Assembly: GCA_018818235.1 (NCBI GenBank)
Contig: JAHISE010000049.1
Location: forward strand, 1-28,217
DNA: 28,217 nt
From: Patescibacteria group bacterium
GTDB lineage: Bacteria; Patescibacteriota; Gracilibacteria; Peribacterales; Peribacteraceae
Direction of reading: 5' to 3'
The notes below the pieces were generated by a model that ran no database searches, was not told where the DNA came from, and was given only the letters and a program-made list of their open reading frames with translations. Shown in pieces: positions 1-7,203 of this stretch (its first letter is position 1; the number at the start of each line of letters is the position of its first letter). Both the position numbers and the translations under genes were made by a program.

Positions 1-64
1 CCTGCCACAGTCAGTCACGACTGACGTGGCCTGCCACAGTCAGTCACGACTGACGTGGCCTGCC
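1..64. repeat. Tandem 29-bp palindromic repeat (two full copies plus a fragment)
   Basis: A 29-nt unit occurs at 1-29 and 30-58 and restarts at 59-64. Each unit is an imperfect palindrome around the core GTCAGTCACGACTGAC, which can fold into a stem of about 11 bp with one bulged A. A 19-nt stretch containing this core recurs at 22903-22921 inside another intergenic foldback, so it is a dispersed word. The left window edge may cut a longer array. No unique spacers separate the units. Confidence 0.85.
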
Positions 65-151
65 AGCCGTAGCGAAGCGATATAACCTAAGGAACCAACT
101 TTCGCTCACTTTGTGAGCTTCGGTTGGCAGCCTACGCTTCGCGTAGGCTGG
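63..151. repeat. Nested inverted repeat (cruciform-like)
   Basis: Positions 63-79 pair with 135-151 except for three central bases. Inside lie a hairpin with stems at 95-99/123-127 and 104-109/113-118. A perfect 10-bp hairpin with a 3-nt loop sits at 128-150, its arms reading CAGCCTACGC and the reverse complement, so it competes with the outer stem. It lies 3' of the kinase gene, which reads leftwards, so it may end that transcript, although no T-run follows. Seen directly; function inferred. Confidence 0.7.
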
Positions 152-191
152 GGGGAGACGATTGGAAAAAATGGATGATTTATAGCCATGC

Positions 192-764
192 TTACAATTC
201 CAATTCTTTTATTGCAATGTCAGCTACTTTATCCGGAGAAAGTTTTTCATTATTTATCTTCAAGTGCTTTCGATTGCCTAATTCTCCTTCTTTAGAGTTA
301 AGTCTGTAATTCTCGTCATTCTCTTTCATCATTTTTTCTGTAAATTCTGTATCTCTTTTGGAAGGCTTATGTTCTAAACGAAGCTCACCAATATTTCTTA
401 TTAAACGTTCTTCTAAACTACATTCCAATTCCAGAAAAACAGTCTCGGCACCTTCATCTGCAAAAATCTTCTCGATTTTTTTGATATATTCTATGTCATC
501 TGTTTTTTGCCCATTCTTTTCAAACCCCCACATGAATGTAAATATGAATCCGGGCTTATCAGTTTTGGCGAATTCTTTCATAATCGAAAAACGAACCAAC
601 TCATCTAGTCTCCAAAAAGCCGGAGTTCCATGCTCAAAAAAATTTAAGATTAAATCTATGCTCATGTGATTGTGAAAAAGCTTATATCCTGTTTTTTTTG
701 CAATTTCTCTTCCTACAGTCATTTTTCCCACTGCTGCCGGCCCAAAAATTATTAAGCATTTCAT
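192..764 (-). CDS. P-loop NTPase/kinase of the shikimate-kinase-like/AAA type
   Basis: This 190-aa protein begins with a P-loop, GPAAVGKMT, at residues 8-16. The residue order G-K-x-T matches nucleoside-monophosphate-kinase-type folds. An Arg/Lys-rich segment (RNIGELRLEHKPSKRD, about residues 122-137) could act as a lid. Small proteins starting FGPAAVGKMTVG are usually annotated only as AAA ATPases or shikimate-kinase-like, and the substrate is unknown. It starts 9 nt after the stop of the SLH/pilin-like gene on the same strand with no Shine-Dalgarno, so it is probably co-transcribed. A functional link between the two is not evident. The kinase fold is fairly certain; the reaction is not. Confidence 0.75.
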   Translation of the reverse strand: MKCLIIFGPAAVGKMTVGREIAKKTGYKLFHNHMSIDLILNFFEHGTPAFWRLDELVRFSIMKEFAKTDKPGFIFTFMWGFEKNGQKTDDIEYIKKIEKIFADEGAETVFLELECSLEERLIRNIGELRLEHKPSKRDTEFTEKMMKENDENYRLNSKEGELGNRKHLKINNEKLSPDKVADIAIKELEL

Positions 765-773
765 AATTATTAA

Positions 774-1400
774 CTAACGCGTAACCGAAATATCTGACGT
801 CTCTGCACTTGGTGCACTAACTGTTACTAATTCTGAGTCAGCTCCGACCTTAACAAAATACCCTGACCCCTCGATTCCGGAACTAAGTGGATCTATCGGA
901 ATTCTTACAACATATGTTCCCACTAACTCATCTAAACGAACTTTTCCGACGCATGAAGATTGTGAATTTACACAAATCTCAGTTGATACAGAGGTAATTC
1001 CTGTGGGTATTGCACCCTGATGATCAATTGCCCACTGGTATATGGAACTAAGAATTGTATTTACATCAGATCTGCGTTGCGCATCTCGTTTGGCTGCAGG
1101 ATCTGATTGCTGAGTAACGTTATCGCAATTGAATGGTGAATCCTGACTCACCTTTGCCTCCGCACAAGAAGTTTGTATTGCTCTGTCCATCACAACAGCA
1201 AGCTCTGCTCTTGTAACAGCCTTTTTTGGTTTAAAAGTGCCATCCGAATATCCCTGAAGGATACCCAATTCCTGCATTCTAACCACTGCAGGCTCGTACC
1301 ATGAGCCTGTCTCTACATCACTTAACAATTGAGCAACAGCGCTTGTAGATAACGGAACAAGAAGAATGCCAACAGTAAGACCTAGTAGAAAGTTTTTCAT
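774..1400 (-). CDS. Exported SLH-domain protein with pilin-like C-terminal domain
   Basis: The 208-aa protein has a signal peptide (residues 1-23, hydrophobic core then AVA before Gln24). One S-layer homology repeat follows at about 27-75 (DVETGSWYEPAVVRMQELGI, then GYSDGTFKPKKAVTRAELAVV). A Cys-containing linker leads to residues 104-202, which resemble the globular part of CPR type IV pseudopilins (AKRDAQRRSDVNTILSSIYQWAIDHQGAIP, a pair of Cys at 143/150, then IPIDPL and a Gly-rich strand). The N-terminal pilin helix and prepilin peptidase site are absent. A cell-surface role is likely: SLH modules bind secondary wall polymers or S-layer sugars. It lies downstream of tRNA-Thr on the same strand and 9 nt before the kinase gene. 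Confidence 0.8.
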   Translation of the reverse strand: MKNFLLGLTVGILLVPLSTSAVAQLLSDVETGSWYEPAVVRMQELGILQGYSDGTFKPKKAVTRAELAVVMDRAIQTSCAEAKVSQDSPFNCDNVTQQSDPAAKRDAQRRSDVNTILSSIYQWAIDHQGAIPTGITSVSTEICVNSQSSCVGKVRLDELVGTYVVRIPIDPLSSGIEGSGYFVKVGADSELVTVSAPSAETSDISVTR

Positions 1401-1475
1401 AATATGAGTGTGGAATCAGAATAATTCTGGAGCCATCGCGGCGTAGTTGCGAGCAGAACGAGTAACGAAGACGGA

Positions 1476-1550
1476 TGGAGCCGCCGACGAGAATTGAACT
1501 CGTGACCCCCGCTTTACCATAGCGGTGCTCTACCCCTGAGCTACGGCGGC
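1476..1550 (-). tRNA. tRNA-Thr (anticodon GGT)
   Basis: On the minus strand the sequence folds into a full cloverleaf: 7-bp acceptor stem GCCGCCG/CGGCGGC (1544-1550 with 1480-1486), D stem GCTC/GAGC, anticodon stem CCGCT/AGCGG with loop ATGGTAA, and T arm ACGAG-TTCAATT-CTCGT. The anticodon GGT is complementary to 1516-1518 and reads ACC (Thr). The discriminator is U and the 3' CCA is encoded (1476-1478). The first 21 nt of the tRNA are also the last codons of the LAGLIDADG-like gene. Confidence 0.95.
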
Positions 1551-2126
1551 TAATTGATTGAGTAAAAGATCTCTCAGTTTCTTATTATGGTAATGCAGAG
1601 TAACAACTCCAAATTGACTCTTCTTGCGATATGTTCCTATTGAGCCTGATTTGGTAACAATCACTTTACCAAACTGTTCCCGTGGAATCCTAAGCTTTTT
1701 TGTCCAAAAGTCTAGTGCTTTCTCCTCATCAATATCAGTAAATATTTGCAAACCAAATCTAAAATCCTTGCGCTTAACACCATAAAGAATGATCAAAAAA
1801 TCCATGAATATTTTAATAAGATCCGGATCAGTGTTACCTAGACGAACTGAGTGTTTACTTGCCTTGGTCCCTTCGCCCCAATAAAGCCCCAGACCAAGTC
1901 CATACAACATTTGTTCTTTCGAAGTTCTCGGTTTTTTAAACATAAATGGATCACCATCAGGATTATGCCACTGGTAAATAGCATCACTAATTGATCGTGA
2001 TTTAATATTATATTGCTTCATCCAATACTGAACTTTATGAACAGAACAACCCAGTTTATTGGCAATTTCCTGCATTGATTTGCCTTCCTTTGCATATAAT
2101 TTTTCAAGCAATTCTTGTTTAATCAT
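1530..2126 (-). CDS. HTH protein with a LAGLIDADG homing-endonuclease-like motif
   Basis: The 198-aa protein has an N-terminal helix-turn-helix (residues 3-40, with QEIANKLGCSVHKVQYWMKQY). Residues 75-87 (LYGLGLGLYWGEG) look like a LAGLIDADG helix ending in an acidic residue. The rest (GNTDPDLIKIFMDFL, then FGLQIFTDIDEEKALDFWTKKL) fits the alpha-beta pattern of single-motif LAGLIDADG proteins. Such proteins cut DNA as homodimers or act as regulators; activity here is not shown. Its last seven codons and stop lie inside tRNA-Thr. A promoter-like TATTAT ends 6 nt before the ATG, and no Shine-Dalgarno is present. It could instead be a plain DNA-binding protein. Confidence 0.65.
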   Translation of the reverse strand: MIKQELLEKLYAKEGKSMQEIANKLGCSVHKVQYWMKQYNIKSRSISDAIYQWHNPDGDPFMFKKPRTSKEQMLYGLGLGLYWGEGTKASKHSVRLGNTDPDLIKIFMDFLIILYGVKRKDFRFGLQIFTDIDEEKALDFWTKKLRIPREQFGKVIVTKSGSIGTYRKKSQFGVVTLHYHNKKLRDLLLNQLAAVAQG

Positions 2127-2132
2127 ATAAAC

Positions 2133-2160
2133 ATAATACTTAAATTTTGATAAAGCACAA
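2133..2160 (-). promoter_or_regulatory. Promoter of the LAGLIDADG-like gene (possibly leaderless)
   Basis: Reading the minus strand, TTGTGC (2155-2160) is followed after 16 nt by TATTAT (2133-2138), and the ATG begins 6 nt later. Transcription would start almost on the ATG. Confidence 0.5.
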
Positions 2161-2197
2161 ACATATCAATACTTTGGTTTCTTAATATAAATAAATT

Positions 2198-2255
2198 ATG
2201 ACCAGTGACCAGTGACCAGCCCCGCACCAGAGCACTCATGCACTCGGTGCGGGGC
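2198..2255. repeat. GC-rich hairpin with adjacent GACCAGT repeats; possible terminator of the exporter operon
   Basis: Perfect 10-bp arms GCCCCGCACC (2219-2228) and GGTGCGGGGC (2246-2255) flank a 17-nt loop. Next to it is a threefold iteration of the word GACCAGT (about 2200-2218). The same word forms the inner stem of the foldback at 26514-26564. The hairpin lies 55 nt past the permease stop, so it could end that operon, but no T-run follows on the minus strand. Confidence 0.65.
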
Positions 2256-2310
2256 CAGCGACTCATCATAAAATATTAACTAACAACAAATTTATTAATT
2301 TTCCTCCCCA

Positions 2311-3543
2311 TCACTCATACCTCAACGCATCTATCGGTTTTAGATTCGCCGCCTTATACGCAGGAAGTATGCCGAAGGATATTCCAACTGCGAGTGAAAA
2401 TGTGAATGCCAGAAGTATAGATCCCAAAGATATAACAGCAGTCATCTCCGAAGCCCTTGTTACTATCGCAGCTCCTATCGCACTGATTAAAATACCAATT
2501 AATCCTCCAAGCAAACTAAGTATTGTGGACTCAACAAGAAACTGCTGCAGTACATCGCGCTTTTTTGCGCCTATTGCTTTTCTTATTCCTATCTCACGCG
2601 TTCTTTCGGTAACCGAAACAAGCATGATGTTCATAACTCCGATACCTCCGACAAGCAGCGATATCGCAGCAATGCCTCCTAGTAAAAACGTAAATGTTTT
2701 TGTGACTTCGTTGAGTGTTTCCACGGCTTCGGCCTGATTAATTACATTAAAATCTTGTTTGGAGGAATCCGTGATCCTGTGTTCGTTTAACAAAACTGCA
2801 GTGATAATATTTTTGATGTTTTCCATTGTCCCCTGCTCTTCAACTGATATTGCAATCGAACTTAGAGCATCTGACCCCTGAATCCTTTGCTGCATAGTCG
2901 TGAGTGGTATCAGCGCAATGTCGTCCTGATTGGTAAATCCTTGCTGGCCTTTTTGTGACATTACGCCGATAACATTGAAAATGTGATTTTGGAGTCTTAT
3001 GTCTTGCCCTATCGGATTTACCCCTTCAAATAGAGTTGATACTATCTCCTGTCCTAACACCACAACTTTCTCGAAGTTCCTGATGTGGCTTTCTGTGATA
3101 AAACTGCCGTATTCCACCGGAAAATTATTTACAATCATATAATCCGGCGTCACACCAACTACATTCGTGGACATGTTTTGGCTTCCAAAAATCAATTGTT
3201 GGTTACCCCTTACTTCCGGAGAGATTCCTCTTAAACCTTTTACATAAAACTTAATTGCTTCGCTGTCTTCTGATTTAATTGAATTAATCGACCCCGCTCC
3301 CCCTCCTCTTCTAAAGAGTGACCGCACATCGGATTCTCCCGGACTTCCCGGCTGTATAATCAGAAGATTGGTCCCCATGCTTTCTATCCGCTCGGTAACT
3401 GCTTTTTGCGCGCCACGCCCGATCGCAACCATAAGTACAACGGATGCGACTCCGATTATTACCCCAAGCATAGTCAGTCCCGAACGTAATTTGTTCGTAC
3501 GAATCGAATCAAAGGCACTTAAAATATTTTCTGCAAAATACAT
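2311..3543 (-). CDS. ABC transporter permease, MacB/YknZ family
   Basis: The 410-aa permease has the MacB topology: TM1 at about residues 22-42, a large extracytoplasmic MacB_PCD region (about 45-280), then an FtsX domain with three TM helices (about 284-309, 338-360, 373-394). The linker motif TERTREIGIRKAIGA follows TM2, as is typical. It ends with the family-typical NLKPIDALRYE. The ATPase is a separate gene, as in Bacillus YknYZ, not fused as in E. coli MacB. Its ATG overlaps the ATPase stop (TGATG), indicating translational coupling. It is the last gene of the exporter operon. MacB-type proteins are mechanotransducers that drive extrusion of peptides, toxins or lipids; the substrate is unknown here. 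Confidence 0.93.
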   Translation of the reverse strand: MYFAENILSAFDSIRTNKLRSGLTMLGVIIGVASVVLMVAIGRGAQKAVTERIESMGTNLLIIQPGSPGESDVRSLFRRGGGAGSINSIKSEDSEAIKFYVKGLRGISPEVRGNQQLIFGSQNMSTNVVGVTPDYMIVNNFPVEYGSFITESHIRNFEKVVVLGQEIVSTLFEGVNPIGQDIRLQNHIFNVIGVMSQKGQQGFTNQDDIALIPLTTMQQRIQGSDALSSIAISVEEQGTMENIKNIITAVLLNEHRITDSSKQDFNVINQAEAVETLNEVTKTFTFLLGGIAAISLLVGGIGVMNIMLVSVTERTREIGIRKAIGAKKRDVLQQFLVESTILSLLGGLIGILISAIGAAIVTRASEMTAVISLGSILLAFTFSLAVGISFGILPAYKAANLKPIDALRYE

Positions 3544-4226
3544 CAGGTTGTTTGGGAAGCAATTTGTCCGTCAAGAATATGGATACTTCGCTTTGCGAAT
3601 GCCGCAATGTGCGGCTCGTGTGTAACCATTACTATAGTCACTCCTTTTGAATTCAACTCAGCAAGAAGCTTCATGATCTCATCACCGGTATGGGAATCCA
3701 AAGCCCCTGTCGGCTCATCGGCAAGTATAAGAGCTGGATCGGTAACCAGCGCGCGTGCTATTGCGGTTCTTTGTCTTTGCCCTCCGGAAAGTTCATTCGG
3801 CATATGATGCATACGATCCACGAGTCCAACCGCCTCCAGAGCCTCTATTGCTTTGGCCTGAGCTTCATCCCGCGTGTAACCCTGATACAGAAGTGGCTGC
3901 ATAACCTGTCTTAGAGAATTCATCCTTGGCAACAAGTTAAACATCTGAAAAACAAAACCAATTCTGCGGCTTCGCACTTCCGCCTGATCATTTTCCGAAA
4001 GGTCACTGACTTTTTTGCTCTCCAGAGTGTATGAACCGGATGTAACCGTATCCAACAATCCTATTATATTCATAAGAGTTGATTTGCCTGAGCCCGAAGG
4101 ACCCATTATTGCCACAAACTCTCCACTTTTAATGGAAACGGAAACATCATTCAAAACAGTAAGACTTTGATCCCCCAAATAATAAGTTTTTGTAATGCCA
4201 TTGATCTCTATCATTGTGCTGCTCAT
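3543..4226 (-). CDS. ABC transporter ATP-binding protein, MacB/LolD/YknY family
   Basis: The 227-aa ATPase has Walker A GPSGSGKST (residues 42-50), a Q-loop at FQMFNLLP, the signature LSGGQ (146-150) followed by RQRTAIARAL, Walker B LILADE (166-171), the D-loop ALD and the switch His in VTHEPH. Length and motifs match the LolD/MacB-N subfamily that pairs with MacB-type permeases. The chosen ATG overlaps the fusion-protein stop as ATGA. The ATG four codons later (MIEINGI) is an alternative. It powers the permease encoded immediately downstream. Confidence 0.95.
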   Translation of the reverse strand: MSSTMIEINGITKTYYLGDQSLTVLNDVSVSIKSGEFVAIMGPSGSGKSTLMNIIGLLDTVTSGSYTLESKKVSDLSENDQAEVRSRRIGFVFQMFNLLPRMNSLRQVMQPLLYQGYTRDEAQAKAIEALEAVGLVDRMHHMPNELSGGQRQRTAIARALVTDPALILADEPTGALDSHTGDEIMKLLAELNSKGVTIVMVTHEPHIAAFAKRSIHILDGQIASQTT

Positions 4227-6139
4227 CTCGGACGTTGTTGTGATGAGCCTCCCATACGCATCATCATCTGCGCGGAGTTTGGGCTTCTTCTTTCTGTCTC
4301 TGTCTGTCCGACGCTTGGTATTGATAAATTTATTGATTGGATTCCTGCCCCTTCTGCAATACCGGAAATTACTTCGGTGAATCTTCCGTCGGTGATACCT
4401 GTTTCAATCTGAACGGATGAACCGTCCTCAGTTGTTACAAAAGCTCTTTCACCCTGCCTTTGCAACGCAAGATTTGGAACCACCAATACATCCAGCTTTG
4501 AATCTGTTTCGATTTCCACGGATGCGGTCATACCCGAAAGTATTGTCTCATCTGTTTTATCAAGTGCAACATCAACTTCATAAGAAACTACCCCTGATTG
4601 TTCAACGGGTGTCGTGTTAATAAAATCAACAACGCCATCCAATGTCTTGTCGGGCATCGCATCGAATGTTATGGATGCTCTTTGTCCTTCTTTTATATGA
4701 ATGATATCAACCTGATCCAGCTGCAAGGTGACTATCAAATACTCAGGGTTCTCCATGATTATATATTTGGTTTCATTTGCATCGGCAAGAAGATTGTCGC
4801 CGACCTGAAAATCAATGCGCCTGATAATTCCATCAAAAGGTGCGCGCAACTCAAAATCCTCCAATGTCATTTTTGATTTTTCCAGAGCCACGTTTCTTTG
4901 CGCAAGAGTGTTTTGCTGCTGTCTGATCTGTACATCCAAACTTATCTCTGTTTTTTTAAGATTTGACCCCCTGCTTCTTAAGCTGTCATTCAGATTCTCT
5001 ATTGATCTTTCCATATCGTCAGCGGAAGTTATTCCATTCTTAAATTGCAACTCAAGTGTTGTCAGATCGTCTTTTGCTTTATCCAGATTTTGCTGAGCGG
5101 TATTTGTCCCCAAACCCGTAAGTGTAGAGCGCTGACCACGCACAGAATCCAAAAGAGATAAGGCCGAAGTCCTGATGGAATACATCGTGCTTTTCAATGT
5201 GTTTATGTCTGAGTCCGAATAATTTATTGACGGTACCGCAGTACCTAAAAAATCATATGTTACTTCCGCAAATTCTTTTATTTCCTCAATGACCTTTGTA
5301 AGGTCATACAAAACGGTCGAAAGCGCACGCGTATCTGTCATATTTGTAATTGACGGATACTTGTCCTTAAAATCATTCAATGCATTTGTCGCATCGTAAT
5401 ATGCAAACTCAGTTTCATTTTTCAGAGTAAAATTGGCATACAAAAAATCGATAATAAATTCCTTGTTCCTTGTGCTTACCCGAATTACATCCCCACCGGT
5501 TATTACCGCATATATATCATCCATTATATCCTCGGCATCGGCTACTGCGTTTTCTGCATTTGTTATCATGTCCAGCTGAGACTGCAAAAGGGCTGCTTCT
5601 TTTTCTTTGACAGCACGACGAGCCTGTTCAAGTGCAAACTCAACTTTCTTCTCTTCTGTCGGCAAACTTCCATAAGCTTCTTCCAGTTGTCTTTCCGTAT
5701 CCCGCAAAGAATTCTGAGCAGTTATTATCTGATCGGTACTTCCAGCTTCCAGATCTCTAAGCCTAAGCCATGCCTCCGAAACCGAAAGTTCCGCCTGCCT
5801 GACGTCCGCAAGGGGTTTTGTCTTATCCAGTTCTGCGAGCAAATCATCGCGCTTAACCGAGTCTCCCGCTGCCGCATATACATTGCTTACTTTCCCAAGT
5901 TGATTGAAACGCAATTGTTGTTCATTTGCCATTGTAACTTTGCCAAGCGCTTTTATGGTTCGCGAAATATCACCGTGCTCTACTGTCACAACTTCTCCGG
6001 ATATTTCCTGCTCCTCCAAACCTCTGCCGGAGATGGAGGAATAAAATGATCCTAAGACCAAAGCAATTCCCATTCCTATAAAGAAACTTTTGGGTTGGAT
6101 TGATACAATTTTTCGTTTAAATACTTCAATTATTTTCAT
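4223..6139 (-). CDS. Membrane-fusion/adaptor protein (HlyD/MacA/YknX family) with an unusually long coiled-coil region
   Basis: The 638-aa protein has one N-terminal TM (about residues 18-34). The first half of the lipoyl-like domain is at about 55-110 (LGKVSNVYAAAGDSVKRDDLLAEL). A very long helical region spans about 110-430, and the second lipoyl half starts at about 433 (FELRAPFDGIIRRIDFQVGD). Beta-barrel and membrane-proximal domains follow (VDFINTTPVEQSGVVSYEVDVAL; LVVPNLALQRQGERAFV). Family members are commonly about 370-450 aa; the excess is an insert at about 190-350, inside the helical hairpin, containing aromatic-rich helices. The 14-nt overlap with the upstream gene and 4-nt overlap with the ATPase place it in the operon. 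No outer-membrane channel gene is visible, in keeping with a monoderm YknX-like role. Confidence 0.9.
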   Translation of the reverse strand: MKIIEVFKRKIVSIQPKSFFIGMGIALVLGSFYSSISGRGLEEQEISGEVVTVEHGDISRTIKALGKVTMANEQQLRFNQLGKVSNVYAAAGDSVKRDDLLAELDKTKPLADVRQAELSVSEAWLRLRDLEAGSTDQIITAQNSLRDTERQLEEAYGSLPTEEKKVEFALEQARRAVKEKEAALLQSQLDMITNAENAVADAEDIMDDIYAVITGGDVIRVSTRNKEFIIDFLYANFTLKNETEFAYYDATNALNDFKDKYPSITNMTDTRALSTVLYDLTKVIEEIKEFAEVTYDFLGTAVPSINYSDSDINTLKSTMYSIRTSALSLLDSVRGQRSTLTGLGTNTAQQNLDKAKDDLTTLELQFKNGITSADDMERSIENLNDSLRSRGSNLKKTEISLDVQIRQQQNTLAQRNVALEKSKMTLEDFELRAPFDGIIRRIDFQVGDNLLADANETKYIIMENPEYLIVTLQLDQVDIIHIKEGQRASITFDAMPDKTLDGVVDFINTTPVEQSGVVSYEVDVALDKTDETILSGMTASVEIETDSKLDVLVVPNLALQRQGERAFVTTEDGSSVQIETGITDGRFTEVISGIAEGAGIQSINLSIPSVGQTETERRSPNSAQMMMRMGGSSQQRPR

Positions 6140-6530
6140 TTATTTCTGGGGAATTGTTCGGGATGTTTTCGCCCGAAGCTGTTCTGATAGATGGCATGGA
6201 ACCTGAAGATGTCCTGTTGCCGAATCTTCCTCCCATCTCTACACCCAGCTCCTCCGCCACCTGTTCTATGCTCTTTCCCGAATTAAGTTCTTCTTTAAGT
6301 TCCTCTATGGATATTCCAAATCTGGAAGCAAGCATCTCTAGCCGCTCTTCCTCTGTCATATCCATATTAAAACGGCCCTGTCTAACCCCATCCTGAGACG
6401 GGAAATTCTGATTTCTGAATGGCAGAGAATCCGTTTTTTCTTCACCACCTCCAAATGAGTTAAAAGCCATTAAAATGACAATTCCGCATATAAATCCCAA
6501 TATTGCCGATGGGAAGTGGATTTGTTTCAT
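6126..6530 (-). CDS. Small membrane-anchored protein, first gene of the exporter operon
   Basis: The 134-aa protein has one N-terminal TM (about residues 8-25) and a polar exterior. Residues 66-97 (LEMLASRFGISIEELKEELNSGKSIEQVAEELGV) match a short helical module often found in small secreted or membrane proteins of Firmicutes and CPR, with a pattern like ITVEELKA-L-x-GKTLAEIAEEKGV. The Ser/Asn-rich tail looks disordered. It overlaps the adaptor gene by 14 nt, so it is probably translated with the exporter and may be an accessory subunit, as YknW is for YknXYZ, although it is not recognisably homologous to YknW. Function is unassigned. Confidence 0.75.
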   Translation of the reverse strand: MKQIHFPSAILGFICGIVILMAFNSFGGGEEKTDSLPFRNQNFPSQDGVRQGRFNMDMTEEERLEMLASRFGISIEELKEELNSGKSIEQVAEELGVEMGGRFGNRTSSGSMPSIRTASGENIPNNSPEINENN

Positions 6531-6555
6531 GGTATGGGGGAAGCAAAAGGAAACG

Positions 6556-6585
6556 AGTGTATCTTAAGACGCTTAAACAAGCCAA
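6556..6585 (-). promoter_or_regulatory. Promoter of the exporter operon
   Basis: On the minus strand, TTGGCT (6580-6585) and TACACT (6556-6561) are separated by 18 nt, about 25 nt before the ATG at 6530. No other candidate in the gap from 6531 to 6633 fits as well. Confidence 0.5.
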
Positions 6586-6633
6586 AACTTACGAGATAAT
6601 ATTGGAATTTACACGAAATGTAGATAATTTATC

Positions 6634-6933
6634 TTAAGCCAAAACTACCTCTTCCAACTTTATAATTCGTTTGTCATGATCTTCAAAATTACTCATCAAA
6701 CAAACTGTGTTTTTATCAACCTTAAAAGCTAATGCATCGATTCTTTTGCCAAGCCTGTTTTCTACATCATCGATTTTAGCATCCAACTTAATAAACTTGT
6801 TACCTAAATCCCCTATGTCCCCTTTTAATTCTCTCCTTACATCCGCAATCTCCTGCAAAATAATCCTGAGCATATCCCTGTTGGACATGTCGGAGAAATA
6901 GCCGTTACTGTTGTCATCATCTTTTTTTACCAT
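6634..6933 (-). CDS. Small coiled-coil protein of unknown function
   Basis: The 99-aa protein is highly charged. Residues about 20-95 show heptad-like hydrophobic spacing (MLRIILQEIADVRRELKGDIGDLGNKFIKLDAKIDDVENRLGKRIDALAFKV), indicating a coiled coil. It has no TM or signal peptide. Proteins of this size and pattern are common in CPR genomes and have no known role. The ATG is supported by a promoter-like pair immediately upstream. It stands alone between the exporter operon and the 813-aa gene on the same strand. Confidence 0.65.
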   Translation of the reverse strand: MVKKDDDNSNGYFSDMSNRDMLRIILQEIADVRRELKGDIGDLGNKFIKLDAKIDDVENRLGKRIDALAFKVDKNTVCLMSNFEDHDKRIIKLEEVVLA

Positions 6934-6941
6934 GGGCGACG

Positions 6942-6970
6942 AGCGTACACCTTACAAATTGATGATGCAA
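6942..6970 (-). promoter_or_regulatory. Promoter of the coiled-coil gene
   Basis: On the minus strand, TTGCAT (6965-6970), a 17-nt spacer and TACGCT (6942-6947) precede the ATG by 8 nt, again predicting a leaderless or near-leaderless mRNA. Confidence 0.5.
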
Positions 6971-7151
6971 GTTTATTTTATACTCCTTCGCCTAAATAAT
7001 TCCGGTTCTTGAGGACTCATTAATTATTAACAAATCTATTTCTAATGGCTATGGAGTACGAGATTGCATAATAAAAGCACAGTGAATTTTTCGGAATTAT
7101 TAACTAAAAGCAGTATAGCTGGATGCATAATTTAGTTATTGAACCCCAAAC

Positions 7152-7203
7152 TGATACAATATTTTTAATGCTTCACTTAAATATTGCCTCGACATTATTT
7201 TAA
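7152..7203 (+). promoter_or_regulatory. Orphan extended -10 promoter facing the 3' end of the 813-aa gene
   Basis: TGATACAAT (7152-7160) is followed 7 nt later by an ATG (7168) opening an 11-codon frame that ends at 7203. The sequence closely resembles the promoter of the cysteine-rich gene at 27393. It would produce a transcript antisense to the caspase-like gene, or it is the remnant of a lost gene. The rest of the gap 6971-7199 shows no gene, tRNA or clear terminator. Confidence 0.35.

Noticed and set aside
1..64. Possible CRISPR array from the 29-bp repeats
   Set aside because: The units are directly adjacent with no spacers, and no cas genes are present.
1530..2126. Intron- or intein-encoded homing endonuclease
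   Set aside because: The gene is free-standing with its own promoter, and neither the tRNA nor a host gene is interrupted.
4223..6530. Tripartite MacAB-TolC exporter
   Set aside because: The ATPase and permease are separate genes, and no outer-membrane protein is present; YknXYZ-like organisation fits better.
6971..7151. Riboswitch or small RNA in the gap after the coiled-coil gene
   Set aside because: No convincing stem set or known aptamer consensus could be seen by eye.
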